Positions 49,949 to 64,000 of a stretch of DNA of 64,000 nucleotides are shown piece after piece. The first letter of the stretch is position 1. Each line of letters opens with the position of its first letter. Below the pieces are notes generated by a model that saw only the letters and a program-made list of their open reading frames with translations, did not search any database and had not been told where the DNA came from. The stretch is taken from the NCBI RefSeq assembly GCF_024679095.1, contig NW_026111787.1, positions 124,001 to 188,000 on the forward strand, written 5' to 3'. A program made the position numbers and the translations under genes. This stretch comes from Eriocheir sinensis (lineage: Eukaryota; Arthropoda; Malacostraca; Decapoda; Varunidae).

Positions 49949-51838
49949 TAATATAATTTTATACATATTTAAAATATTTAATGTATATTTTGTATATATA
50001 TTTTATCCAAATTTACGTGATTTTATATGTATTTGTTTATATATTTTCATACAAATTTACATTATTTTATGTGAGTTTTGTATATGTATTTCAATACAAA
50101 TTTGCCTAACTTAATGTGTATTTTGCATATCTATTTTCAAACAAATTTAAATTATTTTTGTGTATTTTTGTATATATTTTTATACAAATTCTAGTTATTT
50201 TATTTATTTTTTGTATATATATTTTCCTACAAATATACATTCTTTTATTGGAATTTTGTGTATTTAATTTTTTACGAATTTACATTATTTTATGTGTATT
50301 TTGTATATATATTTTTCTACGTATTTAAACTATTTTATGTGTATTTTATATATACATTTTCATAAAAATTTACGTTATTTTATTGTGTGTATTCGTATAT
50401 ATTTTGAATTATTTTATACAAATTTATGTTATTTTATGTGTATTTGTATATATATTTTCATACAAATTTATATTATTTTATGTGTATTCTTACATATATT
50501 TTATTACAAATTTACCTTATTTTATGTTTATTTTGTATATTTATTTCATTCAATTTTAAATTATTTAATGTGGATATTTGTATTTGTATTTAGGTTATTT
50601 TATATGTGTTTTCTATATATATTTTCATCCAAAATTACATTATTTTATTGTTATTTTCTTAATTTAACTCGATACGAATCTAGATTATTTCATAGGTATT
50701 TTGTATACATATTTTTATACTCATTTACATTATCTAATGTGTGTTTTGTATATATTTTTTTATGCAAACTAATTTTATATGCATTTTTGTACATATATTT
50801 TTATAGAAACTTAAAACGTTATTTTATGTGTATTTTGTATATGTTTTCTCATACAAATTTACATTATTTAATTAGTTTTTTGTTTATTTATTTTATTACG
50901 AATGACTTGATTATTGGTGTATTTTGTAAAAAAAATTTATACGTATTTACATTACTTAATGTGTATTTTGTTTATATATTTTTTTACAAATTTACGTTAT
51001 TATATGTGAATTTGTTAAAAATATTTTGAAACGAATTTACTTTATTTTATGTATTTTGTATATATATTTCAATTCAAATTTAGCTTATTTTGTGTGTATT
51101 TTGTATATCTATTTTCATGCAAATTTAATTACTTCTGTGTATTTTTGTATATAGTTTTATACAAATTATGTGCATTTTGTATATTTATATTTATACAAAT
51201 ACACATTCTCTTATTGGTATTTTGTTTATTTATATTTATACGAATTTACATTATTTTATGTGTATTTTGTATACATTTTTGATTCGTATTTACTTAATTT
51301 TATTTGTATTTTGTATATATATATTTATAGAAATCTACGTTATTTTATGTGTATTCGTATATATATTTTGAAACAAATTTACATTGTTTTATATGTTTTT
51401 TGCATATCTATTTCAATATAAATTTACCTTATTGTATGTACATTTTGTATATCTATTTTAATACAAATTCAAATATTTTGTGTATTTTGGTAAATATAAT
51501 TTTATAAAAAATGCGTTATTTTATAGGTATTTTGCATCTTAGTTTTCATACAAATGTACATTTTTATTAATATTCTGTGTATATATTTTGATACGATTTT
51601 ATATTATACTATTTGTGTTTTGTATATATCTTTTTATACATATTTTATTATTTAATGTATTTTTATATATATTTTATACAAATTAACGTCATTTTAAGTG
51701 TATTTGTTTATATAATTTCATTCAAATTTACATTATTTTAAGTGTATTTTGTATATGTATTTCAATACAAATTTTCGTAATTTTAAGTGTATTTTGTATA
51801 CTTATTTTCCTACAAATTTAAATTATTTTTTTTTGTAT
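49949..51838 (+). repeat. Forward array with off-cycle module
   Basis: 50400-50830 is the direct relative of 5440-5850; 50840-51130 resembles 800-1100. The longest open frame of the window outside the TA tracts (245 codons, 50292-51029) lies here and is repeat-derived. Ends TTTTTTTTGTATATACATATAGAG. Confidence 0.92.
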
Positions 51839-53749
<1,911 letters not shown>

Positions 53750-55002
53750 TTTACTCATACAAATTTATATTATTTTATTGGTATTTTGTTTATTTATTTT
53801 GATACGAATTACATGATTATATATATGTATTTTGTACATATTTTATTATACGTATTTACATTATTTAATGTGTATTTTGTTTATACATTTTCATACAAAT
53901 TTACGTTATTATATGTGTATTTGTATAAATATTTTGATACAAATTTACTTTATTTCATGTATTTTGTATATATATTCAATTCAAATTTAGCTTTTTGTGT
54001 ATTTTGTATATATTTTCATACAAATTTAATTACTTCTGTGTATTTTTGTATATAGTTTTATATAAATGTACGTAATTTTATGTGTATTTTGTATATTTAT
54101 ATTTATACAAATACACATTCTTTTATTGCTATTTTGTTTATTTATTTTGATACGGATTTACATTATTTTATGTGTATTTTGTATACATTTTTTATACGTA
54201 TTTACTTCATTTTATGTGTATTTTGTATATATATTTTTATAGAAATCTACGTTATTATATGTGTATTCGTATAAATATTTTGAAACAAATTTACATTGTT
54301 TTATATGTATTTTGCATATCTATTTCAATACAAATTTACCTTATTGTATGTGTTTTTTGTATATTTATTTTAATACAAATTTAATTTTTTGGTGTATTTT
54401 GATATATATATTTTTATGAAAAAAATGCGTTATTTTATGGGTATTTTGCTTCTTTTTTTTCATACAAATTTACATTATTTCATTAATATTCTGTGTATTT
54501 ATTTTGATACGATTTTACATTATTCTATTTGTATTTTGTACATATTTTTTATACAAATTTACGTTATTTTAAGTGTATTTGTTTATGTATTTTCATTCAA
54601 ATTTACACTATTTTATGTGTATTTTGTGTATGTATTTCATTACAAATTTACCTAATTTTATGTGTATTTTGTATATTTATTTTCATACAAATTTAAAATA
54701 TTTTGTGTATTTTTGTATATAGTTTGATACAAATTTAGGTTATTTTATGTGTATTTTGTATATCTATTTTCATACAAATACACATTCTTTTATTGATATT
54801 TTGTTTATTTATTTTGACGCAATTTTATGTGAATTTGTTTTCATTTCATACAAATTTACATTATTTTATGTGTATTTTGTACATGTATTTAAATACAAAT
54901 TTAACTAATTCTATGTGTATTTTGTATATCTATTTTCATACAAATTGAAATCTATTTTTTGTTTTTGTATATATTTTATTCAAATTTTCGTAATCTTATA
55001 AA
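53750..55002 (+). repeat. J1-J2 cassette, copy 4
   Basis: Closest to copy 1 (11327-12592). Several short losses, for example ATATTCAATTCAAATTTAGCTTTTTGTGTATTTTG at 53975 and a shortened T run at 54955. Confidence 0.9.
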
Positions 55003-55617
55003 ATATATATACCAAAATACACATAAAATATTTAAATTTGCATTGAAATAAATATACAAAATGCACATACAATAAGGTAAATTTGTATTGAAAGAGATAT
55101 GCAAAATACATATAAAAGAATAAATTTGTTTCAAAATATATACGAATATAAATAAAAAACGTAGATTTCTATAAAAAATATATATAAAATACACATAAAA
55201 TTAATTAAATACGTATAAAAAATGTATACAAAATACATAAAATAATGTAAAATCGAATCAAAATAAATAAACAAAATACCAATAAAAGAATGTGTATTTG
55301 AATAAATATAAATGTACAAAATACACATACAAAATAAACATAAAATAAGGTAAATTTGTAATGAAATATATGTACAAAATACACATAAAATAATGTAAAT
55401 TTATAAAAAAAATATATATACAAATACATATAAAATACCATGAATTTGTATAAAAATATATATTCAAAATAAATATTAAATAATGTAAAAGCGTATAAAA
55501 AAATATATACAAATACAGATACAAAAATACACATCGAATAATTAAATTTGTATTAAAATTGATATACAAAATGCGTATATAATAAGGTAAATTTGTATTG
55601 AAAAAATATGCAACATA
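55003..55617 (-). repeat. Inverted block between J2 and J1
   Basis: Copy of 12593-13212 with clustered small deletions at 55090-55250 (AAAAGAATAAATTTG, AAAATATATACGAATATAAAT, AAAATACATAAAATAATG). Confidence 0.9.
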
Positions 55618-57344
55618 CACGTTTACTCATACAAATTTATATTATTTTATTGGTATTTTGTTTATTTATTTTGATACGAATTACATGATTATATGTGTAT
55701 TTTGTACATATTTTTTATACGTATTTACATTATTTAATGTGTATTTTGTTTATATATTTTCATACAAATTTACGTTATTATATGTGTATTTGTATAAATA
55801 TTTTGATACAAATTTACTTTATTTCATGTATTTTGTATATATATTTCAATTCAAATTTAGCTTATTTTGTGTGTATTTTGTATATATTTTCATACAAATT
55901 TAATTACTTCTGTGTATTTTTGTATATAGTTTTATATAAATTTACGTTATTTTATGTGTATTTTGTATATTTATATTTATACAAATACACATTCTTTTAT
56001 TGCTATTTTGTTTATTTATTTTGATACGAGTTTACATTATTTTATGTGTAATATTATACATTTTTTATACGTATTTACTTCATTTTATGTGTATATTGTA
56101 TATATATTTTTATAGAAATCTACGTTATTATATGTGTATTCGTATATATATTTTGAAACAAATTTACATTGTTTTATATGTATTTTGCATATCTATTTCA
56201 ATACAAATTTACCTTATTGTATGTGTTTTTTGTATATTTATTTTAATACAAATTTAATTTTTTGATGTGTATTTTGGTATATATATTTTATAAATAAAAA
56301 TGCGTTATTTTATGGTATTTTGCTTCTTTATTTTCATACAAATTTACATTATTTTATTAATATTCTGTGTATTTATTTTGATACGATTTTACATTATTCT
56401 ATTTGTGTTTTGTACATATTTTTTTATATAAATTTACGTTATTTTAAGTGTATTTGTTTATGTATTTTCATTCAAATTTACATTATTTTATGTGTATTTT
56501 GTGTATGTATTTCAATACAAATTTACCTAATTTTATGTGTATTTTGTATATTTATTTTCATACAAATTTAAAATATTTTTGTGTATTTTTGTATATAGTT
56601 TGATACAAATTTAGGTTATTTTATGTGTATTTTGTATATCTATTTTCATACAAATACACATTCTTTTATTGATATTTTGTTTATTTATTTTGACACGAAT
56701 TTTATGTGAATTTGTTTTCATTTCATACAAATTTACATTATTTTATGTGTATTTTGTACATGTATTTAAATACAAATTTAACTAATTATATGTGTATTAT
56801 GTATATCTATTTTTATATAAATTGAAATTAATTTTGTGTATTTTAGTATATATTTTTATTCAAATTTTCGTAATTTTATGTGAATTTTGTATATTTATTT
56901 TCCTACAAATATACGTTCTCTTATCGGAATTTTGTTTATTTATTTTGATACGAGTTTTCATTATTTTAGGTGTATTTGATATATATATTTTTATACTTAT
57001 TTACATAATTTTATATGTATTTTGAATATATATATTCATAGAAATTTACTCTATTTTATGTGTATTTTGTACATATATTTCATTACAAATTTACCTTATT
57101 TTATGTTTATTTTGTATGTGTATTTTGTACATTTATATTTATACAAATACACATTCTTTTATTGGTATTTTGTTTATTTATTTTGTTTCGAATTTACATT
57201 ATTTTATGTGTATTTTGTTTACATTTTTTTAATACGTATTTACTTAATTTTATGTGTATTTTGTATATATTTTTATAGAAATCTACGTTATTTTATGTGT
57301 ATTCGTACATATATTTTGAAACAAATTTACATTGTTTTATATGT
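55618..57344 (+). repeat. J1 module that continues uninverted past the J2 site
   Basis: At 56861-56885 the sequence reads CAAATTTTCGTAATTTTATG and stays forward, giving the parental state for J2. It then passes the TA seed at 56970 and the palindromic monomer at about 57117-57155, ending at J3. Confidence 0.9.
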
Positions 57345-60300
57345 ACAATAAGGTAAATTTGTATTGAAATAGATATGACAAATACATATAAAGCAATGTA
57401 AATTTGTTTCAAAATATGTATACGAATACACATAAAATAACGTAGATTTCTATAAAAATATATATACAAAATACACATAAAATGAAGTAAATACGTATAA
57501 AAATGTATACAAAATACACATAAAATAATGTAAATTCGTATCAAAATAAATAAACAAAATACCAATAAAAGAATGTGTATTTGTATAAATATAAATATAC
57601 AAAATACACATAAAATAACGTAAATTTATACGTATGAAAATATATACAAAACACACACAAAATAAGCTAAATTTGAATGGAAATATATATCCAAAATACA
57701 TGCAATAAAGTAAATTGGTATCAAAATATTTATTCAAATACACATATAATAACGTAAATTTGTATGAAAATATATAAACAAAATACACATTAAATAATGT
57801 AAATACGTATAAAAAAAATGTGTACAAAATACACATATAATCATGTAATTCGTATCAAAATAAATAAACAAAATGCCAATAAAATAATAAAAATTTGTAT
57901 GAGTAAACGTGTATAAATATAAATGTAAAAAATACACATACAAAATAAACATAAAATAAGGTAATTTTGTAATGAAATATAGGTACAAAATACACATAAA
58001 ATAATGTAAATTTATATGAAAATATATATACAAATACACATAAAATACCATGAATTTGTATAAAATTATATATTCAAAATAAATATTAAATAGTGTAAAT
58101 GCGTATAAAAATATATATAAAAAGTACATATAAAATAATGTAAATTCGTATCAATATAAATCAACAAAATACCAATAAAATAATATATATTTGAATGAAA
58201 ATAGATTTACAAAATACACATAACATAACTAAAATTTGTATTGAAATATATAAAAAAAATCCATAAAAATAATTTGAGTTTGTATGAAAATAGATATTCA
58301 AAATACACATAAAACTAGGTAAATTTCTTTTAAAATATATATACAAAATAACCATAAAATATTGTAAATTTGTGTCAAAATATATAAACAAATACACATA
58401 AAATAACGTAAATTTGTATGAAAATATTTACAAAATACACATAGAATAATGTCAAATCGTATCAAAATGAATAAGCAGAATATCAATAAAATGACGTAAA
58501 TTTGTATGAAAATAAAGATGCAAAATACCCATAAAATAAAGCATATTTTTTTTTAAATATTTATGCAAAAATACACATAGAATAATTAAATTTGTATTAA
58601 AATTAATATACAAAATGCATATACAATAAGGTAAATTTGTATTGAAAAAATATGCAAAATACACAAAGTGCAAAGTTGTTTAAAAATCTATATACGAATA
58701 CACATAATATAACGTAGATTTCTATAGAAATATATATACAAAATACACATGAAATGATGTAAATACGTATAAAAATATATATACAAAATACACATTAAAT
58801 AATTTAAATTCTCGTCCAAATAAATAAACAAAATATCAATAAAAGAATGTGTATTTGTATGAAAATAGATATACAAAATACACATGAAATGATGTAAATA
58901 CGTATAAAAATATATATACAAAATACACATTAAATAATTTAAATTCTCGTCAAAATAAATAAACAAAATATCAATAAAGGAATGTGTATTTGTATGAAAA
59001 TAGATATACAAAATACTCAATAAATAACCTAAGTTTGTATAAAACTATATACAAAATACACAAAAAGAATTTAAATTTGTATGAAAATAAATATACAAAA
59101 TACACATAGAATTAGGTAAATTTGTATTGAAATACATATACAAAATACACATAAAATAATGGAAGTTTGAATGAAAATATATAAACATATACACTTAAAA
59201 TAACGTAAATTTGTATCAAATATATATACAAAATACTAATTAAATAATGTAAGTATGTATAAAAAAATATATACAAAACACAAATAGAATAATGTAAAAT
59301 CGTATCAAAATAAATACACAGAATATTAATAAAATAATGTAAATTTGTTTGAAAATAAAGATGCAAAATAGCCATAAAATAACGCATTTTTTATAAAAAT
59401 ATATATACCAAAATACACATAAAATATTAAAATTTATATTAAAATAAATATAAAAAATGCACATACTGTAAGGTAAATTTCTATTGAAATAGATATGCAA
59501 AATACATATAAAACAATGTAAATTTGTTTCAAAATATATCTACGAATACACATAAAATAACGTTGATTTCTATAAAAATATATACAAAATACACATAAAA
59601 TGAAGTAAATACGTATAAAAAAATGAATATAAAATACACATAAAAATCGTATCAAAATAAATAAACAAAATACCAGTAAAAGAATGTGTTTTTGTATAAA
59701 TATAAATATACAAAATACACATAAAATATCGTAAATTTGTATAAAACTATATACAAAAATACAGAGAAGTTATTAAATTTGTATAAAAATATATATACAA
59801 AATACAGCTAAAATAAGCTAAATTTGAATTGAAATGTAAATACAAAATACATAAAATAATGTAAATCTGTATCAAAATATTTATACAAATACATATAATA
59901 ACGTAGATTTGTTTAAATATATATAAACAAAATACACATTAAGTAATGTAAATACGTATAAAAAATATGTACAAAATACACATATAATCATGTAATTCGT
60001 ATCAAAATAAATAAACAAAATAGCAATAAAATAATATAAATTTGTATGAGAAAAAATATACAAATAACGCAAATTTCTATAAAAATATATGTACAAAAAT
60101 GCACATAAAATACAGTAAATTAGCATAAAAATATATATACAAAACACACACTAAATAATGTAAATGCGTACATAAAATAACCTAAATTTGTATAAAACTA
60201 TATACAAAAATACACAAAAATAATTTAAATTTGTTTGAAAAGAAATATACAAAATACACATAAAATTAGGTAAATTTGTATGGAAATACATATACAAAAT

Positions 60301-62126
60301 ACACATCAAATAATGTAAATTTGAATGAAAATATATAAACAAATACACTTAAAATAACGTAAATTTGTATAAAATATATATGCAAGATACACATTAAATA
60401 ATGTAAATGTGTATAAAAAAATATATACATAAAACAAATAGAATAATATAAAATCGTATCAAAATAAATACACAGAATATCAAAAAAATAATGTAAATTT
60501 GTATGAAAATAAAGATCCAAAAGTCTCAAAAATTATAGCATTTTTATAAAATATATATACCAAAATACACATAAAATATTTAAATTTGTATTGAAATAAA
60601 TATACAAAATGCATATAGTGTAAGGTAAATTTGTATTGAAAGAGATATTCAAAAAAAACATATAAAACAATGTAAATTTGGTTCAAAATATATATACGAA
60701 TACACATAAAAAAAGTAGATTTCTATAGAAATATATATACAAAATACATATGAAATTATGTAAATACGTATAATAATATATATACAAAATACATATCAAA
60801 TAATGTAAATTCGTGTCAAAATAAATAAACAAAATATCATGAAAAGAATGTGTATTTGTATGAAAATAGATAATAGATAATAAATTTGTATAAAATATAT
60901 GCAAGATACACATTAAATAATGTAAATATGTATAAAAAAGTATATACAAAAAACAAATAGAATAATGTAAAATCGTATCAAAATAAATACACCGAATATT
61001 AATAAAATAATGTAAATTTGTATGAAAATAAAGATGCAAAATTCCCATCAAATAGCGCATTTCTTATAAAAATATATATACCAAAATACACATAATATAT
61101 TTAAATTTGTATTGAAATAAATATACAAAATGCACATACAATAAGGTAAATTTGTATTGAAAGAGATATGCAAAAATACATATAAAACAATGTAAATTTG
61201 TTTCAAAATATATATACGAATACAAAAAAAAAAAACGTAGATTTCTATAAAAATATATATACAAAATACACATAAAATTAAGTAAATACGTATAAAAAAT
61301 GTATACAAAATACACATAAAATAATGTAAATTCGAATTAAAATAAATAAACAAAATACCAATAAAAGAATGTGTATTTGGATAAATATAAATATACTAAA
61401 TACACATACAAAATAAACATAAAATCAGGGAGATTTGTAAAAAAATATATGTACAAAATACACATAAAATAATGTAAATTTATTTCAAAATATATATACA
61501 AATACACATAAAATACCATGAATTTGTATAAAAATATATATTCAAAATAAATATTAAATAATGTAAAAGCGTATAAAAATATATATACAAAGTACATATA
61601 AAATAATGTAAATTCGTATCAATATAAATCAACAAAACACCAATAAAATAATATATATTTGAATGAAAATAAATTTACAAAATACACATAACATAACTAA
61701 AATTTGTATTAAAATATATACAAAAATACATAGAAATAATTTGAGTTTGTATGAAAATAGATATACAAAATACACATAAAACTAGGTAAATTTCTTTTGA
61801 AATGTATATACAAAATACCTATAAAATATTGTAAATTTGTGTCAAAATATATAAGCAAATACACATAAAATAACGTAAATTTGTATGAAAAATATATACA
61901 AAATACACATAGAATAATGTCAATTCGTAGCAAAATGAATAAGCAGAATATCAATAAAATAATGTAAATTTGTATGAAAATAAAGATGCAAAATACCCAA
62001 AAAATAAAGCATATGTTTATAAAATACAGATACAAAATACACATCGAATAATTAAATTTGTATTAAAATTAATATACAAAATGCGTATATAATAAGGTAA
62101 ATTTGTATTGAAAAATTTGCAGCATA
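57345..62126 (-). repeat. Longest single-orientation block (4.8 kb)
   Basis: 57345-57905 is the inverted copy of 15590-16194. 58160-58500 carries the AATAAGCAG variant. 58737-59007 holds a 135-bp tandem duplication. 59112-59655 is a third relative of the 2695-3185 region (inverted). 60118-60150 is the unexpanded site of the 23095/39194 TA tracts. 61337-62126 repeats 14720-15490. Ends at J1 (GCAGCATACACGTTTACTC). Confidence 0.92.
58737..59007 (-). repeat. Local tandem duplication, period 135 bp (three monomers)
   Basis: ACACATGAAATGATG at about 58746 returns at about 58881. The three monomers (TGAAATGATG, TTAAATAATTTAAATTCTCG, AATATCAATAAA...GAATG) repeat with only a few visible differences (CTCGTCC/CTCGTC, AAAAGAATG/AAAGGAATG). 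Confidence 0.88.
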
Positions 62127-62714
62127 CACGTTTACTCATACAAATTTATATTATTTTATTGGTATTTTGTTTATTTATTTTGATACAATTACATGATTAT
62201 ATGTGTATTTTGTACATATTTTATACGTATTTACATTATTTAATGTGTATTTTGTTTATATATTTTCATACAAATTTACGTTATTATATGTGTATTTGTT
62301 TAAATATTTTGATACAAATTTACTTTATTTCATGTATTTTGTATATATATTTCAATTCATATTTAGCTTATTATGTGTATTTTATATATTTTCATACAAA
62401 TTTAATTACTTCTGTGTATTTTTGTATATAGTTTTATATAAATTTACGTTATTTTATGTATTTTATATTTATATTTATACAAATACACATTCTTTTATTG
62501 GTATTTTGTTTCTTTATTTTGATACAATTTACATTATTTTATGTATTTTGTATACATTTTTATACGTATTTACTTCATTTTATGTGTATTTTGTATATAT
62601 TTTTTATAGAAATCTACGTTATTTTATGTGTATTCGCATACATATTTTGAAACAAATTTACATTGCTTTATATGTATTTTGCATATCTATTTCAATACAA
62701 ATTTACCTTATTGT
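62127..62714 (+). repeat. Forward block with clustered deletions
   Basis: Copy of 15600-16194 opened by J1 and closed by J3. Many short losses at 62180-62560 (GATACAATTAC, ATATTTTATACG, TATTATGTGTATTTTATATATTTTC, ATGTATTTTATATTTAT). Confidence 0.9.
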
Positions 62715-63370
62715 ACATATAAAACAATGTAAATTTGTTTCAAAATATATGTACGAATACACATAAAATAAAGTAGATTTCTATAAAAATATATATACAA
62801 AATACACATAAAATTAAGTAAATACGTATAAAAAAATGTAAACAAAAAACACATAAAATAATGTAAATTCGAAACAAAATAAATAAACAAAATACCAATA
62901 AAAGAATGTGTATTTGTATAAATATAAATGTACAAAATACACATACAAAATAAACATAAAATAAGGTAAATTTGTAATGAAATATATGTACAAAATACAC
63001 ATAAAATAATGTAAATTTATATGAAAATATATATACAAATACACATAAAATACCATGAATTTGAATAAAATTATATACTCAAAATAAATATTAAATAATG
63101 TAAATGCGTATAAAAATATATATACAAAGTACATATAAAATAATGTAAATTCGTATCAATATAAATCAACAAAATACCAATAAAATAATATATGTTTGAA
63201 TGAAAATAGATTTACAAAATACATATAACCTAACTAAAATTTGTATTGAAATATATACAAAAATACATACAAATAATTTGAGTTTGAATGAAAATAGATA
63301 TTCAAAATACACCTAAAACTAGGTAAATTTCTTTTGAAATATATATACAAAATACCCATAAAGTATTGTC
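62715..63370 (-). repeat. Inverted block after J3
   Basis: Copy of 16195-16680, then continuing past 63200 through ACTAGGTAAATTTCTTTTG to AAGTATTGTC | ATAATTTCATATG, a joint not seen elsewhere. Confidence 0.9.
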
Positions 63371-64000
63371 ATAATTTCATATGTATTTTGTATATATATT
63401 TCTATAAATCTACTTTATCTTATGTGTATTCGTATGAATATTTATTTTGATACAAATTCAAATATTTTATGTGTATTTTGGTATCAATAATTTTATAAAA
63501 AATGCGTTATTTTATAGGTATTTTGCATCTTAATTTTCATACAAATTTTCATTATTTTATTAATATTCTGTGTATATATTTTGATACGATTTTACATTAT
63601 TCTATTTGTGTTTTGTATCTATTTTTTTATACATATTTACATTATTTAATGTGTATTTTGTATATATATTTCATACAAATTTACGTTATTATATGTAAAT
63701 TTGTTTATATATTTTCTTTCAAATTTACATTATTTTATGTGTATTTTGTATATGTATTTCAATAGAAATTAACCTAATTTTATGTGTATTTTGTATATTT
63801 CTTTTCATACAAATTTAAATTATTTCTGTGTATTTTTGTATATAGGTTTATACAAATTTAGGTTATTTTATGTACGCATTTACATTATTTAATATGTGTT
63901 TTGTGTATATATTTTTATCCAAAGTTAATTTATTTTACGTTCATTTTTGGACATATATTTTTATAGAAATTAGCGTTGTTTTATATGTATTTGTATATGT
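63371..64000 (+). repeat. Forward block repeating the window start
   Basis: 63456-64000 matches 255-800 at an offset of 63198-63200 bp, including the TTTTGGTATCAATAATTTTATAAAAAATGCG unit and TTTGGACATATATTTTTAT. Continues beyond the window. Confidence 0.9.

Noticed and set aside
50292..51029. 245-codon open frame, longest outside the TA tracts
   Set aside because: It is a chain of 15-residue repeats rich in F, Y, I, L and C from successive monomers. No recognised domain, and similar frames appear wherever the T-rich strand is read.

Overview
This 64 kb window is one continuous block of very AT-rich satellite-like DNA. I find no credible protein gene, RNA gene or autonomous mobile element. 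A hand count of 2701-3300 gives 41 C and 54 G in 600 bases (about 16% GC). The building block is a monomer of about 45 bp with a T-rich strand. Its core reads roughly ATGTGTATTTTGTATA, then TATATTTT, then TATACAAATTTACATTA. The monomers are not identical. About 16 recognisable variants follow one another in a fixed order and then restart, giving a higher-order repeat of about 716-720 bp, seen cleanly from about 2750 to 3466. The many open frames arise because 45 bp is exactly 15 codons, so one stop-free phase is carried from monomer to monomer. Their translations are repeated F/Y/I/L/C-rich 15-residue strings.

The organism cannot be identified from this sequence. A gene-free 64 kb of higher-order satellite points to a eukaryotic nuclear genome, in heterochromatin such as a pericentromere, centromere, subtelomere or B/sex chromosome (inference). 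CpG is not depleted (6 seen against 3.7 expected in the hand-counted 600 bp), which does not suggest heavy CpG methylation decay.

Layout: the T-rich strand switches between top and bottom about 56 times, producing oriented blocks of 70 bp to about 4.8 kb. Many switch points are themselves repeated. One joint (J1) occurs nine times and another (J2) four times, so inversion joints were made once and then amplified as cassettes. On top of this lie large duplications: a 6 kb inverted pair (3.86-9.94 with 40.79-46.62 kb); a 2 kb inverted pair (2.70-4.75 with 35.64-37.61 kb); direct pairs of about 3.2 kb (18.36-21.55 with 24.72-28.00; 21.55-24.72 with 37.66-40.78; 9.94-13.21 with 52.36-55.62 kb); and a 2.5 kb direct pair (13.0-15.49 with 29.52-32.04 kb).

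Eight long (TA)n tracts (about 115-250 bp) and one short one interrupt the array. Comparison with unexpanded sister copies shows that each grew from a short alternating TA run inside a monomer. Six of the eight form three pairs inside duplicated segments, so expansion came before duplication and lengths changed afterwards. The most notable aspect is this architecture: a quasi-palindromic 45-bp monomer, pervasive strand switching, amplified inversion joints and expandable TA cores. It resembles in kind the AT-rich minisatellites and palindromic AT-rich repeats known from fragile sites. Joint coordinates are by eye and good to about 10 bp; duplication ends to about 30 bp. No alignment was run.
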